The notes beneath the pieces are model-generated. The model searched no databases, was not told the origin of the DNA, and was given only the letters and a program-made list of their open reading frames with translations. Source: a virus. From it: 30,754 nt of DNA. Every line of letters begins with the position of its first letter. The first letter of the stretch is position 1. A program made the position numbers and the translations under genes. Shown here in pieces: positions 1 through 8,335 of the stretch. The stretch spans positions 1 through 30,754 of the IMG/VR virus record IMGVR_UViG_3300032278_004271. One strand, written 5' to 3'.

Positions 1-489
1 CTAGCGCATCCACCTCAGTTCTTTAAGGCGGATCTCCATCGCGACCCGAGACACTTCAAACGTCTTCGCCAGATCCTGGACCGACGTCATGCCTCGCTTC
101 ACGATGAAGTGCTCAATCGCGTCAGCAGGCATGAGGAGTGCAGCCCCAAGCCGGTTGGCATCGACTTCCTGCATGCTTTCGGCATAGGGGTTGGTGAATA
201 TCTTGGGGTCATCGCGAAACTTCTTCCCGCCATTGGCGTGGCCCAGGAAGAGGTGTGCGAGCTCATGCGCCAGGGTGAACCGCTGCCGCACTCTCGACTC
301 ATTGCCGTTGATGGTGATCAGGCCACGCCCGTCCACCATTTCGCACGAGCCGCTGCAGACCATGCTCGGGTCGTAGCTATAGGTCACCTCAAACCCCGCA
401 CGCGCAGCCATCCCGTCGAGGTCGACGGGAACAGTGAAGTTCCAGTGCCTGCGCAGAATGTCTTTCGCGACTTCAGGGATGATTGCCAT
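1..489 (-). CDS. ImmA/IrrE-family zinc metallopeptidase
   Basis: 162 aa. The zinc-protease motif HELAH is at residues 75-79, preceded by RFTLAHE, and the downstream stretch around residues 108-121 (EVDANRLGAALLMP) supplies the usual third, acidic ligand. This is the family pattern of ImmA of ICEBs1 and of IrrE, which cleave or act with XRE-type repressors to derepress mobile elements. Length fits a single-domain member. No repressor gene lies directly upstream, which is unusual; the only XRE-type protein in the window is at 29252-29491. The gene follows the last tail gene in the same direction but is separated by 177 bases full of dyads, so it probably has its own promoter. It looks less GC-rich than the tail genes. 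The family is clear from the motif; the target is inferred. Confidence 0.88.
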   Translation of the reverse strand: MAIIPEVAKDILRRHWNFTVPVDLDGMAARAGFEVTYSYDPSMVCSGSCEMVDGRGLITINGNESRVRQRFTLAHELAHLFLGHANGGKKFRDDPKIFTNPYAESMQEVDANRLGAALLMPADAIEHFIVKRGMTSVQDLAKTFEVSRVAMEIRLKELRWMR

Positions 490-666
490 GGCTACCTACT
501 CAGTGAGCGTGACGCGCGTTACCTGTCACACCATGCAGCGTGACAGTCGTTCACGTCACGCACTCTAGCATAGTGCTAACGGCAATATTGCCTAGCATGT
601 GCTACATATATTGACCAGCGCACGCTATGCGGCAGCCAGAAAGGCATCAGGTTCCGGGGGCAGGAA
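490..666. promoter_or_regulatory. Dyad-rich control region upstream of immA
   Basis: No gene seen. Three dyads are stacked in 39 bases: TAGCA-N3-TGCTA at 566-578, the perfect palindrome GGCAATATTGCC at 581-592, and TAGCA-N2-TGCTA at 593-604. Nearer the gene are CTGTCAC (523-529) with GTGACAG (540-546), and GCGTGACG (507-514) with CGTCACGC (554-561). Bases 597-611 match 29185-29199 in the integrase/Cox control region at 14 of 15 positions. This is the look of an operator region for the minus-strand immA gene. A -10-like TATGCT lies near 572 on the minus strand but no convincing -35 was found, so the promoter is not placed exactly. Confidence 0.55.
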
Positions 667-1620
667 TCACGCCGTGATCGGCTTCAACTGCCCAGCCAGC
701 GCTGCCGCCGTCCCCGCCTTCGCAGTAAACCCACTCGCATCACCCGGGCTCGGCGCCGGCCCGGGCTGATGGGTGTGCCCGGCCAGCTGCGTGTTCATCG
801 CCTCCACCAGGTCGAGCAGATCGCACACCACCTGGAGCAGGTTGACGCCCTCGGAGCCCAGCCACGTCTTCGGTGCGATGCTGCGGCGGATGCCCTGGAT
901 GCGTTCCTGCATGTCGCCGCCGATCGTGGCGTTGTGCTTCTGGCCCACCACCAGGTTGAGGTCGCGGCCGGTGGCCTGATGCAGGTCGTCCACCGCGGCA
1001 AGGCTGGCGGATCCACCCGATAGCAGCTTGAGCGCGCCCAATGCCTCGACTTTCTTGATGCCGCCCACCGATTCGGTGGAATGGTCGTCCACCTCCACGG
1101 TGTGGTTCTGGTAGCGCTCGGTGTTGTCCAGGGCTTCCACCTGGCGCTCCACCGCCTTGTCCTCGATCTTCCCATCGGTCTGGCGCAGCCAGTTGCCGTC
1201 GGCGTCCACGCGCTGCTGGCAGGCCTCGCTGTGCTGCCACACCTGGTCGCCCTTCGGCACCCGCGGCAGGCTCAGCCCGTGCGGCAGCACGGTCTGGATG
1301 AATGGCTTGTGGGGCAGGCCGTAGGCGAAGCACACCACCACCACCGTTCCTTCCTCTGCGAAGCCGAAGAAGCCCGCCTCCTGCCCACCGTTCGGCGCCG
1401 GCAGCGGCACGCTGGAAAGAATCGGCAGATCCGGATCGGGCTCGCCATCGGGCAGCAGCACCTCCACATCCACGGCAAAGCGCGGGCGGAAGTCATCGCA
1501 CAGGCCAGGCGCAGCCGGCGCGTCCGGTACCGCCACCACGCGACCGAAGCGGGGCAGGTGGTAGCCGCCGGTCAGCTCAGGGAATTGCCGCTCTACGCTG
1601 CGGCGGATTGCGTCGTCCAT
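667..1620 (-). CDS. V: Baseplate spike protein, gpV / gp5 OB-fold type
   Basis: 317 aa, longer than P2 gpV (211 aa). The first 130 residues look like the OB-fold of the V/gp5 family: a valine-rich strand pattern (RFAVDVEVLLPDGEPDPDLP), then the typical SVPLPAPNGGQEAGFFGFAEEGTVVVVCFAYGLPHKPFI, in which flow of reagent-like spike cores is described for other phages. The rest, with repeated short segments around residues 160-250, probably forms the triple beta-helix needle. It would be the membrane-piercing tip of the tail, docked on the hub encoded by the gene just before it. Its start overlaps the hub gene by 28 bases, and no good ribosome binding site is seen, so translation is probably coupled. 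It is the last gene of the tail operon. Confidence 0.8.
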   Translation of the reverse strand: MDDAIRRSVERQFPELTGGYHLPRFGRVVAVPDAPAAPGLCDDFRPRFAVDVEVLLPDGEPDPDLPILSSVPLPAPNGGQEAGFFGFAEEGTVVVVCFAYGLPHKPFIQTVLPHGLSLPRVPKGDQVWQHSEACQQRVDADGNWLRQTDGKIEDKAVERQVEALDNTERYQNHTVEVDDHSTESVGGIKKVEALGALKLLSGGSASLAAVDDLHQATGRDLNLVVGQKHNATIGGDMQERIQGIRRSIAPKTWLGSEGVNLLQVVCDLLDLVEAMNTQLAGHTHQPGPAPSPGDASGFTAKAGTAAALAGQLKPITA

Positions 1621-2303
1621 CGGATGGCCATCTTGCTGTCGGCAAGCGTCACGCTGGTGATGCGCTCGCCCTGGTTGATCGATGCACCAGGGCGCAGGCC
1701 GGGCAAGGCCGCGATCATGGCGCTCTGGTTACCTTGGTAGCCGTCGAACAACTCGACCGGCAATTGCAGCGGTGCTCGAGCACCGAAGAAGCTGTCCGCC
1801 CAGCTGCCGGCGAACAGCTCGCCGTCGCCCTGCTGCTGCCAGATGAAGTCGGGGATGTTGAACACGCGGGCCAGGCTGTCCATCGCCTGGTACCCGGCGG
1901 CCAGGCTGTAGAAGAAGGGCGCCTTAACCTTTGCATAGGGCCGCTCGGGCACGCGGAAGCGCAGCCCGGTTTTCTCACTGATGGCAGCAAGCACCATCGT
2001 CATGTCGACATGGCGAAGATTCATCGGCATGGGGTTCGCCAGGATCGCCGCCAGCTCTCGGCACATCAGCACCTGCTGAACACGGTTGGCCGCGGTGCAA
2101 CGCTCCACGTAGCCGATGAAGTGGCGCTGCAGCGTCGCCTCGTTGTAGCCGATGTCGAGCGTCACCAGCCCCTTCACCGGGGCGTCGGCCTGGATGGTGA
2201 ACGAGGCGCGGCCCGGGCTTTTCAGCTCCAGTCGCACCTCGTCCTTGACCAACGGGTAGGCGGTACCGGCGATGGTCAGCACCTTGTGCAGCTTCATGCT
2301 CAT
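1593..2303 (-). CDS. D: Baseplate hub protein, gpD / gp27-like
   Basis: 236 aa. The start is taken at 2303 because ATG there overlaps the stop of the preceding gene (ATGA, 2300-2303); the open frame before it belongs to the other gene. Hub-type features are visible: PGRASFTIQADAPVKGLVTLDIGY near residues 27-50, the short motif FIGYVE, VLAAISEKTGLRFRVP in the middle, and the aromatic run around DFIWQQQGDGELFAGSW. Hub proteins of this family form the ring between tube and spike. It is shorter than P2 gpD (387 aa). Position directly before the spike gene supports the role. The family call rests on this pattern and on order, not on a search. Confidence 0.65.
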   Translation of the reverse strand: MSMKLHKVLTIAGTAYPLVKDEVRLELKSPGRASFTIQADAPVKGLVTLDIGYNEATLQRHFIGYVERCTAANRVQQVLMCRELAAILANPMPMNLRHVDMTMVLAAISEKTGLRFRVPERPYAKVKAPFFYSLAAGYQAMDSLARVFNIPDFIWQQQGDGELFAGSWADSFFGARAPLQLPVELFDGYQGNQSAMIAALPGLRPGASINQGERITSVTLADSKMAIRWTTQSAAA

Positions 2304-2851
2304 GAGGAACCGCCCAGGTAGTTGTCCAGCTTCTTCAGCGTCGCCTCGAAGCCGGTGAGCTCCTGTCCTGGTGCAGCTGCTCCATCGCCGGCGGCGGTGC
2401 CGGTCGAGCTGACCGCCTGCCCGGGCGCGGACTGGCTGGTGACCGCGTTGGGCTGGCGGCGCTTCTCCACCCGCTCGGGGTTGGAGAGCTTTTCCGCCAG
2501 GGTGAACTGCACGCGCCAAGCGGCCAGCGAATCGTCCTCACGCGCGCTGACGCCATCGGAGAACTGCACCTGGCGCACGCCGAAGGCCGTAGCGGTGTCG
2601 TTGACGATGCGGTACGTCTTCAGCTGTCCGCCGCCTTCGGTGGCCTCGGCCAGGCGCATCAGGTCACGCAGCTGCACCTGGTCGACGAAGGGGATCATCA
2701 GCGAGACGGTCAGCGTCTTCGGCTTGAAGCCCTTGTGCGCCGACGTGCTGTTGCTCGTCTGCCCGGACATGTCGTCGCTTTCAATGCGCAGATTGGCCGT
2801 GATTTTCAGGCCCTTGCCCCGCACCTTTTCACCATCAAGCAGCAGTGTCAT
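2300..2851 (-). CDS. Tail/baseplate protein, function not recognised
   Basis: 183 aa, start at 2851 where ATG overlaps the stop of the preceding gene (ATGA). The first 115 residues look like a folded, strand-rich domain ending in a segment of the form LAAWRVQFTLAEKLSNPERVEKR, which resembles C-terminal parts of small baseplate or tail-end proteins in other contractile-tailed phages. The last 65 residues are rich in Gly, Ala, Ser and Pro and look disordered. Placed just before the hub and spike genes with coupled translation, it is probably a baseplate adaptor. A role like P2 gpU is possible, but I do not recognise the family for certain. Confidence 0.6.
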   Translation of the reverse strand: MTLLLDGEKVRGKGLKITANLRIESDDMSGQTSNSTSAHKGFKPKTLTVSLMIPFVDQVQLRDLMRLAEATEGGGQLKTYRIVNDTATAFGVRQVQFSDGVSAREDDSLAAWRVQFTLAEKLSNPERVEKRRQPNAVTSQSAPGQAVSSTGTAAGDGAAAPGQELTGFEATLKKLDNYLGGSS

Positions 2852-3771
2852 AGGCCCACCAGCTCCCGTACAAAGCTCAGCCCGTCGAGCGAGCCCACCA
2901 GCAGCAGGCCCGCACTCAACACCCATTCATGCCCGGGCGCATCGCCCTCGAGCAGCTGCCGGCGCAGCTCGCTGGCATCGCCAGGGCCGATCAGCCGGGC
3001 GCGCATGCTGGTGTCGGCGCTGCCGTTGGCCAGCAGTGCCTTCAGGTCCGCCAGCTGCTGATCGCGGCCCTGCTGTTGGCTGGCCTTGCGGCTGGCCAGC
3101 GTGGCGAGATCCGCCATCGGCGAGCTGTCGGCGGCGTAGCTCTCCAGTACCGCTAATTGGCCGGCGATCGACTGCTTGGCTGCCTTGGTCACGGTGCAGC
3201 GCTCCAGGGGCATGGCACCCCAGCGGGGCAGTGGGCCGGCGCTGGGCATCTCCCACTTTTCCGCTTCGAGGCGTGACAGGTGTCGGGCGCGGCGCTCGGT
3301 ACGGACCAGGTCCGGTACCGGCAGCAGCGCATTAAAGCGCGCCAGGGTGTCGGCCAGCTGGTCGAAGCGGGTGGAAAGGAATAGCAGCGAAAGGGCGTAC
3401 TGCGGCCCGCTGGGCTTGCCCTGGTCGGACGGGTCCACCAGCTTGCCGGCGAGCTGCTGCAGCAGGTTTGGTGCCGACAGGAAGCGCTGGTTGCCGCGTC
3501 CCTGGCCGATGCCGCTCTGGAACGGCGTCACCGCCAGGCAGGCCGGCGCCTCGCCCAGCTGGCTGCCCAGCGCGGCACGCCCGGTGGCGATCGCACCGGC
3601 GGCGGCACCGCCGACCGGCCCCGGGTTGGTGGTGGCCAGCCCGTCGAGCCCGGCGAGCCGCTGCGCCGTGCTGGCCAGCTCGCCGCCGGCGAGCGTCTTG
3701 GCCTCGTCAAGTTCTGCCATCCACTGCGTGGCCTGCTCGGGCCAGCGCATGGTCACCGGGGCCCAGGTCAC
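2848..3771 (-). CDS. Putative tail structural protein
   Basis: 307 aa with a GTG start at 3771 that overlaps the stop of the fibre chaperone gene (GTGA), the same coupling seen throughout this operon. The protein is alanine- and leucine-rich and largely helical by eye. An N-terminal helix (PEQATQWMAELDEAKTL) is followed by a glycine- and alanine-rich stretch near residues 52-75 and by charged helices containing LVRTERRARHLSRLEAEKWE. It has no signal peptide. I do not recognise the family. Sitting between fibre genes and baseplate hub genes, a virion or baseplate-assembly role is the natural inference. Confidence 0.6.
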   Translation of the reverse strand: MTWAPVTMRWPEQATQWMAELDEAKTLAGGELASTAQRLAGLDGLATTNPGPVGGAAAGAIATGRAALGSQLGEAPACLAVTPFQSGIGQGRGNQRFLSAPNLLQQLAGKLVDPSDQGKPSGPQYALSLLFLSTRFDQLADTLARFNALLPVPDLVRTERRARHLSRLEAEKWEMPSAGPLPRWGAMPLERCTVTKAAKQSIAGQLAVLESYAADSSPMADLATLASRKASQQQGRDQQLADLKALLANGSADTSMRARLIGPGDASELRRQLLEGDAPGHEWVLSAGLLLVGSLDGLSFVRELVGL

Positions 3772-4322
3772 GGCTGCGGCGCCTCCCAGGTGATCGACTC
3801 GAGCGCGGCCAGATCGCCCGCTTCAAGGGCGGCATCCAGCTGCTGTTTCAGCGCATTGGCGTGCTGCAGCAGCTGCAGCTTGTACAAGGTGAAATCGTCA
3901 CCCACCTGGCGCAGCTGATCGGCTGTGTGTAGCCGGAATTCCTTCACACCCTGCTCGTCGCGGCAGGCATAGGGCATGTCGAGCCCGCGCAGCACCGCGC
4001 CGGTCAGGTTCAGCTGGTCGTCCAGCTGGCTGCTGTAAATGTGCGGAGCGCCCAGCGCCTCCGATGTGAAGCCGGCTGTGATGGCGGCTTCGCAGGCACG
4101 GTTGATGGCGGCGGTTCGATTGGCATGCGCGGCTTCGGCTTCGCTGGGCTGGTCCCGCACGGTAAGAGTAGGCCGTCCGTCGGGTCCTTTTGTGATGGCC
4201 TGGCCGGTACCTTGCCCGGCGATCAGACGATGATGTTCATCCTGAGTGATTTCAATCTCACCCTTTACCAGCGAAAAAGCGAATCGCTGGTCTAGCTCAT
4301 TCCAGGTAGCGAAAAGGCTCAT
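3768..4322 (-). CDS. Tail fibre assembly protein, DUF4376-like
   Basis: 184 aa, start at 4322, two bases after the fibre stop. The C-terminal half has the DUF4376 pattern: RTAAINRACEAAITAGFTSEALG, then IYSSQLDDQLNLTGA, and late in the domain a helix with LRQVGDDFTLYKLQLLQ. DUF4376 proteins usually follow tail fibre genes in Pseudomonas phages and are thought to be fibre chaperones or fibre-tip partners, the place of P2 gpG. The position directly downstream of the fibre gene agrees with this. The N-terminal half is less conserved in such proteins. Confidence 0.78.
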   Translation of the reverse strand: MSLFATWNELDQRFAFSLVKGEIEITQDEHHRLIAGQGTGQAITKGPDGRPTLTVRDQPSEAEAAHANRTAAINRACEAAITAGFTSEALGAPHIYSSQLDDQLNLTGAVLRGLDMPYACRDEQGVKEFRLHTADQLRQVGDDFTLYKLQLLQHANALKQQLDAALEAGDLAALESITWEAPQP

Positions 4323-4324
4323 GG

Positions 4325-6517
4325 TTATCTCCCAAGCCCGAAGCAATAAACGGTCTGTCCCGATGTAGAAATAGGTGCGCTGCCGCTAGGGTTGCCATAG
4401 AGAGAGAGATTGAACCCAGTTCGGGATAGCCCCCACATCTGGCCGAAGTAGAAATTCGGTGTGTTTTCGGGGATAGCGCCGGGTGCCGCGTAATAGATCG
4501 AGCTGGGAAACTCCAGCGGCCATGTCACCGATACGCCCGCGGATACGGTTACCGGCACGGGAGTCCATTGGAAAATAAACCCACCAAGCCATCCAGGCAG
4601 AACGAAATAGCCGCTATCGCCAAAGAGGTACGTGAAGCCGCCTAGCATGTAGCCCGCCAGCTTCTTCGGTGTCACGATCACCGAGTCGTTTGTTCCGGCA
4701 TTTGTCTGAGCTTGGGTCGCTATCTTCGCGATTCCCAACACTGTTTCAGTTGCCTGAACGACCTTCTTCGCTATTGCCTGAAATACCCGCAAAGGGCTCA
4801 TCCAGAGGCTTTCCGCTGAGCCGTTTTCAGCGTCAGCTTGAGTGGCATGGTCCGTTGAGTCGATCACTTTGACCCAAGCCGTCCAGGTGTTTCCGTTCAG
4901 ACCCCTCCACCACATTTGTCCTGCGCTGGATGGGGTACCGTAAGGCTCCGCAAATTGCTCCAGTGCGCCAACACCATCTGCCAAGGGGAGGCGGACGTAG
5001 GTCCGGCAGTAGAAGTAGATGTCGCCGCCCGGCCCTTGCGGGTTGGATCCCTTGATTAGGCGGGAATGCAGCCCTTCGTTTACAAGCGTATCCCAGCTGA
5101 CATCGACGCCTTCAAGTTCTTGGCTGATACGGAAATGGCGAGCTGTTGCGGCCTTAGGCCCTCCAAAGTCTCCGGCGCGCAGGGCATCGGTGATTCCGTA
5201 GCCGTTGAGTGTCGTAGGGTTAGTGCCACCGATAACGCGCCCGCGCTTGTCCACCGTCACGCTGCGATAAGTGCCGGCGGCGAGTCCTACAGGGCCCGCT
5301 GCGATCTCGAAAGTGAGCCCGGTGGTTCCCAGGGTGATGGGGGCATCCGTCACCAGCTGCCAGAGGCTGTCGCCGTTGGTGGCCCCTTGTTCAACGGGCA
5401 CCAACATGCCGGGCGTTACCTCCAGACTCGCGTCGGCGTCGCCGGCGCGCGCCCAGGCCCCGGTGGAGGCCACGTAGATCCCGTTCTGCGATGCGGTGCC
5501 TTGGTTTTTGACCAGCACCCGGTCGCCGGCTGACAGCGCCACGCCGTCGATGGTCTGCAGCCCTGTCAGCGCGATATTGGCCGTGGTCGCCACTCGCACC
5601 GACTGCTTGCTGTCGAGTTTTTCCAGCTCAGCCCGGACGAACGCACGAGATGCAAAGTGCTCGATCAAGGCGCCCGCGATGTCCTCCACCGGGCGGCTGT
5701 CGGTGATGGTGTTACTGTTCGGCATATCCGCGATGGCCACGCAATAGTGCTGTACGCCGGCGCTGTCCACGTAATCGACCTTTCCAGCGCCCCAGATCAC
5801 GTTCCAGGTCGCTAACACGTCGTTCAGCTCGCGCTGCAGGGCAACGTCGAGCCAGGCGGTGGTGGGGAGTGCTGGCGGCACTACGGGCAGCGCTGCAGCG
5901 CGCTGCAGGCGTACTCCTTCGATATAGGCGGTACCCGGCTTGAGCTGATAGGTGTCGCCCACTTTCTCCAGCTGTAACGCGCTGCCGAAGAAGCACGCCC
6001 GGCCGAAGATATCGCGGTTGCTCTGGCGCTCGCGCTCGTCGATGCCGGCCAAGCGCACGGTGAAGTCGTGCTGCCAGGTGCTGGCGTCGATGGTGATGCC
6101 AGTTAGCGCCTGGGCACCGTCGAACACCACCAGGAAGTTGCGGGTGAGGTTGTTGCCCAGCTGCAGCGGCGGGATGTTGCGGCGCTTCTGCTGCAGCGGC
6201 ACGTAAGAAACGGCAAACAGCACACCTTCAGCAGTCTCTAGGCCGACCCAGTTGAAATCCCAATCGCCTACGTCTGAGCCGACCTGGACGCTGTACACCA
6301 CCTGGTTGGGATTCACGTACCCCTTGTTCTCGGCGGGAATGATCGCGGTGTGGACGATCTGCTCGGCTGGCGGCAGGCCTGCGGCGCGATCTACCGCAGC
6401 GGAGTGATTCAGACCGGGCACGTTGGCGAAGATGAAGCGCACCACGTCCAGGCCTTCCTGGGCGACTTGTTTCTGCGCGATCAGGTCTGCACCGGCGAGG
6501 GTAATGGCGGCACCCAT
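4325..6517 (-). CDS. H: Tail fibre protein (receptor binding)
   Basis: 730 aa. The N-terminal 150 residues have the tail-collar fibre pattern that attaches fibres to the baseplate (GAAITLAGADLIAQKQ... NNLTRNFLVVFDG). The middle carries a beta-strand-rich shaft, including VATTANIALTGLQTIDGVALSAGDRVLVKNQ, a repeat found in many fibres. The last 110 residues, from about GYFVLPGWLGGFIFQW to the end, look like a gp53-like receptor-binding tip. A strong ribosome binding site (AGGAGAG, four bases before ATG) fixes the start. The tip-coding part near 4325-5000 looks poorer in GC than its neighbours, as expected where host-range domains are exchanged. The fibre would bind the host surface, probably lipopolysaccharide in a Pseudomonas phage. 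Confidence 0.88.
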   Translation of the reverse strand: MGAAITLAGADLIAQKQVAQEGLDVVRFIFANVPGLNHSAAVDRAAGLPPAEQIVHTAIIPAENKGYVNPNQVVYSVQVGSDVGDWDFNWVGLETAEGVLFAVSYVPLQQKRRNIPPLQLGNNLTRNFLVVFDGAQALTGITIDASTWQHDFTVRLAGIDERERQSNRDIFGRACFFGSALQLEKVGDTYQLKPGTAYIEGVRLQRAAALPVVPPALPTTAWLDVALQRELNDVLATWNVIWGAGKVDYVDSAGVQHYCVAIADMPNSNTITDSRPVEDIAGALIEHFASRAFVRAELEKLDSKQSVRVATTANIALTGLQTIDGVALSAGDRVLVKNQGTASQNGIYVASTGAWARAGDADASLEVTPGMLVPVEQGATNGDSLWQLVTDAPITLGTTGLTFEIAAGPVGLAAGTYRSVTVDKRGRVIGGTNPTTLNGYGITDALRAGDFGGPKAATARHFRISQELEGVDVSWDTLVNEGLHSRLIKGSNPQGPGGDIYFYCRTYVRLPLADGVGALEQFAEPYGTPSSAGQMWWRGLNGNTWTAWVKVIDSTDHATQADAENGSAESLWMSPLRVFQAIAKKVVQATETVLGIAKIATQAQTNAGTNDSVIVTPKKLAGYMLGGFTYLFGDSGYFVLPGWLGGFIFQWTPVPVTVSAGVSVTWPLEFPSSIYYAAPGAIPENTPNFYFGQMWGLSRTGFNLSLYGNPSGSAPISTSGQTVYCFGLGR

Positions 6518-6526
6518 GGGGCTCTC

Positions 6527-7051
6527 CTACAGCTTGGCGACCAGCGTCTGCTGGTCGTCGTTGAAATCGACCAGTGCTACCGAAAGCGGCACTGGCGTGA
6601 TGGTGGAAAAGTCGTAGCGTCGGCAGGTTCGGCCGTACTGCTGAATCAGCACGCGCAGCAGCTCGGGGTTCTGGGCCAACTGGCCGTCGGTGAGCTGCAG
6701 AAGCACCACGTCCCAGTCACGGTCGGGTTGGCGCTCCTCGATCTCGACGTAGCCGACCCCCAGGCGCTGCAGGATCCGCTTCATGCCGGCGACGCTGCCG
6801 GCGTCTACTGCGTTGATGAAGGCGTACTTCACGCGCAGGCGGTACAGCGCCTCGGGTTCGCCCTTGAAGCGGGTGATGTCCCGCTGCCAGGCCAGCAGGT
6901 CCAGAATGGTCAGGTGGCAGGTGTCCGCATCCATCTGCAGCAGGGGCCAGCGCATCCAGCCCTCGACCTTTGCCCACCAGGACGTGGCCGCGGCCTTGAG
7001 CTTGGTCAGCTCGGTACCGGCGAGCCAAAAGGGAAGCTCGAGCTTGATCAT
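6527..7051 (-). CDS. I: Baseplate/tail protein I
   Basis: 174 aa. The start at 7051 is chosen because GAGGTG lies seven bases upstream of this ATG. The protein has the layout of the P2 gpI family: a tryptophan-rich N-terminus (TSWWAKVEGWMRWPLLQMD), then ILDLLAWQRDITRFKGEPEALYRLRVKYAFINAVDAGS, and later LQRLGVGYVEIEE. gpI links the J wedge protein to the fibres in the baseplate. The order J, I, H, G is the same as in P2. It differs from the neighbours in being preceded by an unusually long gap of 111 bases. Confidence 0.78.
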   Translation of the reverse strand: MIKLELPFWLAGTELTKLKAAATSWWAKVEGWMRWPLLQMDADTCHLTILDLLAWQRDITRFKGEPEALYRLRVKYAFINAVDAGSVAGMKRILQRLGVGYVEIEERQPDRDWDVVLLQLTDGQLAQNPELLRVLIQQYGRTCRRYDFSTITPVPLSVALVDFNDDQQTLVAKL

Positions 7052-7162
7052 GGGCGCACCTCGCCCGGGAACTTCGCTACCTGGCACCGGTCAGTGCGTG
7101 TGACGGCCGGCCGGTCGGACGCCCCTCCCCATAGGTTTTCGCCGGTCGCCGTCTTTCCTCCC

Positions 7163-8335
7163 TTACGCATTCACCGCCTCCAGGCTCTGGATACGGGGGA
7201 TGCTCAGCTCGGACACGATGTCCGCATTGGCAAAATCCAACGACTCGATGCCCGGGAACTGCTGATGCAGCTCCTCACCCAAGCGGCTGAATGAAAAGCG
7301 CGACTGTGGGTACGTCAAAGTCGGCTGGAAATCTCGTGGCGTGCTCTCCCGGAACGCCGATCGCACGAACAGCGCCACCTCCTCGCGAAGCGTCTCGCGC
7401 TGCGTCGCGGTCAAGGTCGAGCGCGGCCAGATCGTCAGGCTGATGTCGTGCAGGGTTTCTGGCATCACCATCACCTGCAGGTCATCGCCATGGCCATGGT
7501 TGCCGCTGTCGCGGATGTAGGCGTTGATCTGTTCCAGGTACGTCTCGCCCGGCACGTCCGCCTCGAACAGCACGTAGGCATTGGCGCTGCCTGGGCCTCG
7601 CGGCGCGCCATGTTCGAAGTACACGCCATCGGGCCGCACGCCCGGGAAGGTCGCGATCATGGCGCGGTACACCGCGTCGGTGTGCCACTGGTTCACCGCC
7701 GAGAACTGGTTGCGCACGCGCAGGCGTAGCTCGCTGTCCGGCTCCGGATCGGCGCCCGGCGAAGCCAGCCAGCCGTCACTGTTCACCACCGCGGCGATGC
7801 CCGGTACCGGCTGCGGCAGGATGGCGTAATAGCCCGGCGCGAGGTTGTAGCCGCTGCCGACGTCCACCGCTTCAACCGGGACTTCCACCTGCATCAGCCC
7901 ATCGGTGAAGGTGCCGGCGGTGGTGGTGACCAACTGGTAGACGTGGCCGTTGATCGAGGCGGACTGCACCACCGTGCCGGCCGGTATCTCCAGCGCTCCG
8001 CCGGCTTCCAGTCGGGTGAACAGCAGCACGCCGCGCGCCTTGGTCGCGCCCTTGCGCTCCACGTTCACCGCCCAGGCCAGCATGTCCAGCCAGGCGCCAG
8101 TGGCGGTTTTCACGAAGAAGTTCGGCAGCACCGTGCCGCTGACGAACTCCAGCAGCCACAGCACGGGCTTGGTCACCAGGGCGGTGACGACACGCCAGAA
8201 GGGCGAATACGCACTGGTGTTGCTCAGCTTGCTGCCCTGGGCGGTCACCTCACTTTCCCAGGCCTGGCGCAACCCCGCCTCGGTGGTGGGGATGCCCGCG
8301 TCCATCAGTGCTTGCTTGAAGTCCACGTCGCTCAC
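7163..8335 (-). CDS. J: Baseplate wedge protein J
   Basis: 390 aa, larger than P2 gpJ (302 aa). A GTG start at 8335 overlaps the stop of the DUF2590 gene (GTGA). Baseplate_J features are clear: an N-terminal stretch LPNFFVKTATGAWLDMLAW, then GALEIPAGTVVQSASINGHVYQLV, VEAVDVGSGYNLAPG, and DSELRLRVRNQFSAVNQWHTDAVYRAMIATFPGV. Such proteins build the wedges around the hub. It is the most recognisable tail protein in this part of the operon. Confidence 0.92.
   Translation of the reverse strand: MSDVDFKQALMDAGIPTTEAGLRQAWESEVTAQGSKLSNTSAYSPFWRVVTALVTKPVLWLLEFVSGTVLPNFFVKTATGAWLDMLAWAVNVERKGATKARGVLLFTRLEAGGALEIPAGTVVQSASINGHVYQLVTTTAGTFTDGLMQVEVPVEAVDVGSGYNLAPGYYAILPQPVPGIAAVVNSDGWLASPGADPEPDSELRLRVRNQFSAVNQWHTDAVYRAMIATFPGVRPDGVYFEHGAPRGPGSANAYVLFEADVPGETYLEQINAYIRDSGNHGHGDDLQVMVMPETLHDISLTIWPRSTLTATQRETLREEVALFVRSAFRESTPRDFQPTLTYPQSRFSFSRLGEELHQQFPGIESLDFANADIVSELSIPRIQSLEAVNA

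Noticed and set aside
7091-7132. A 13-codon open frame (MGRGVRPAG...) in the gap between J and I
   Set aside because: It has no ribosome binding site in front and no recognisable product; open frames this short are expected by chance in high-GC DNA. The gap is left unexplained.
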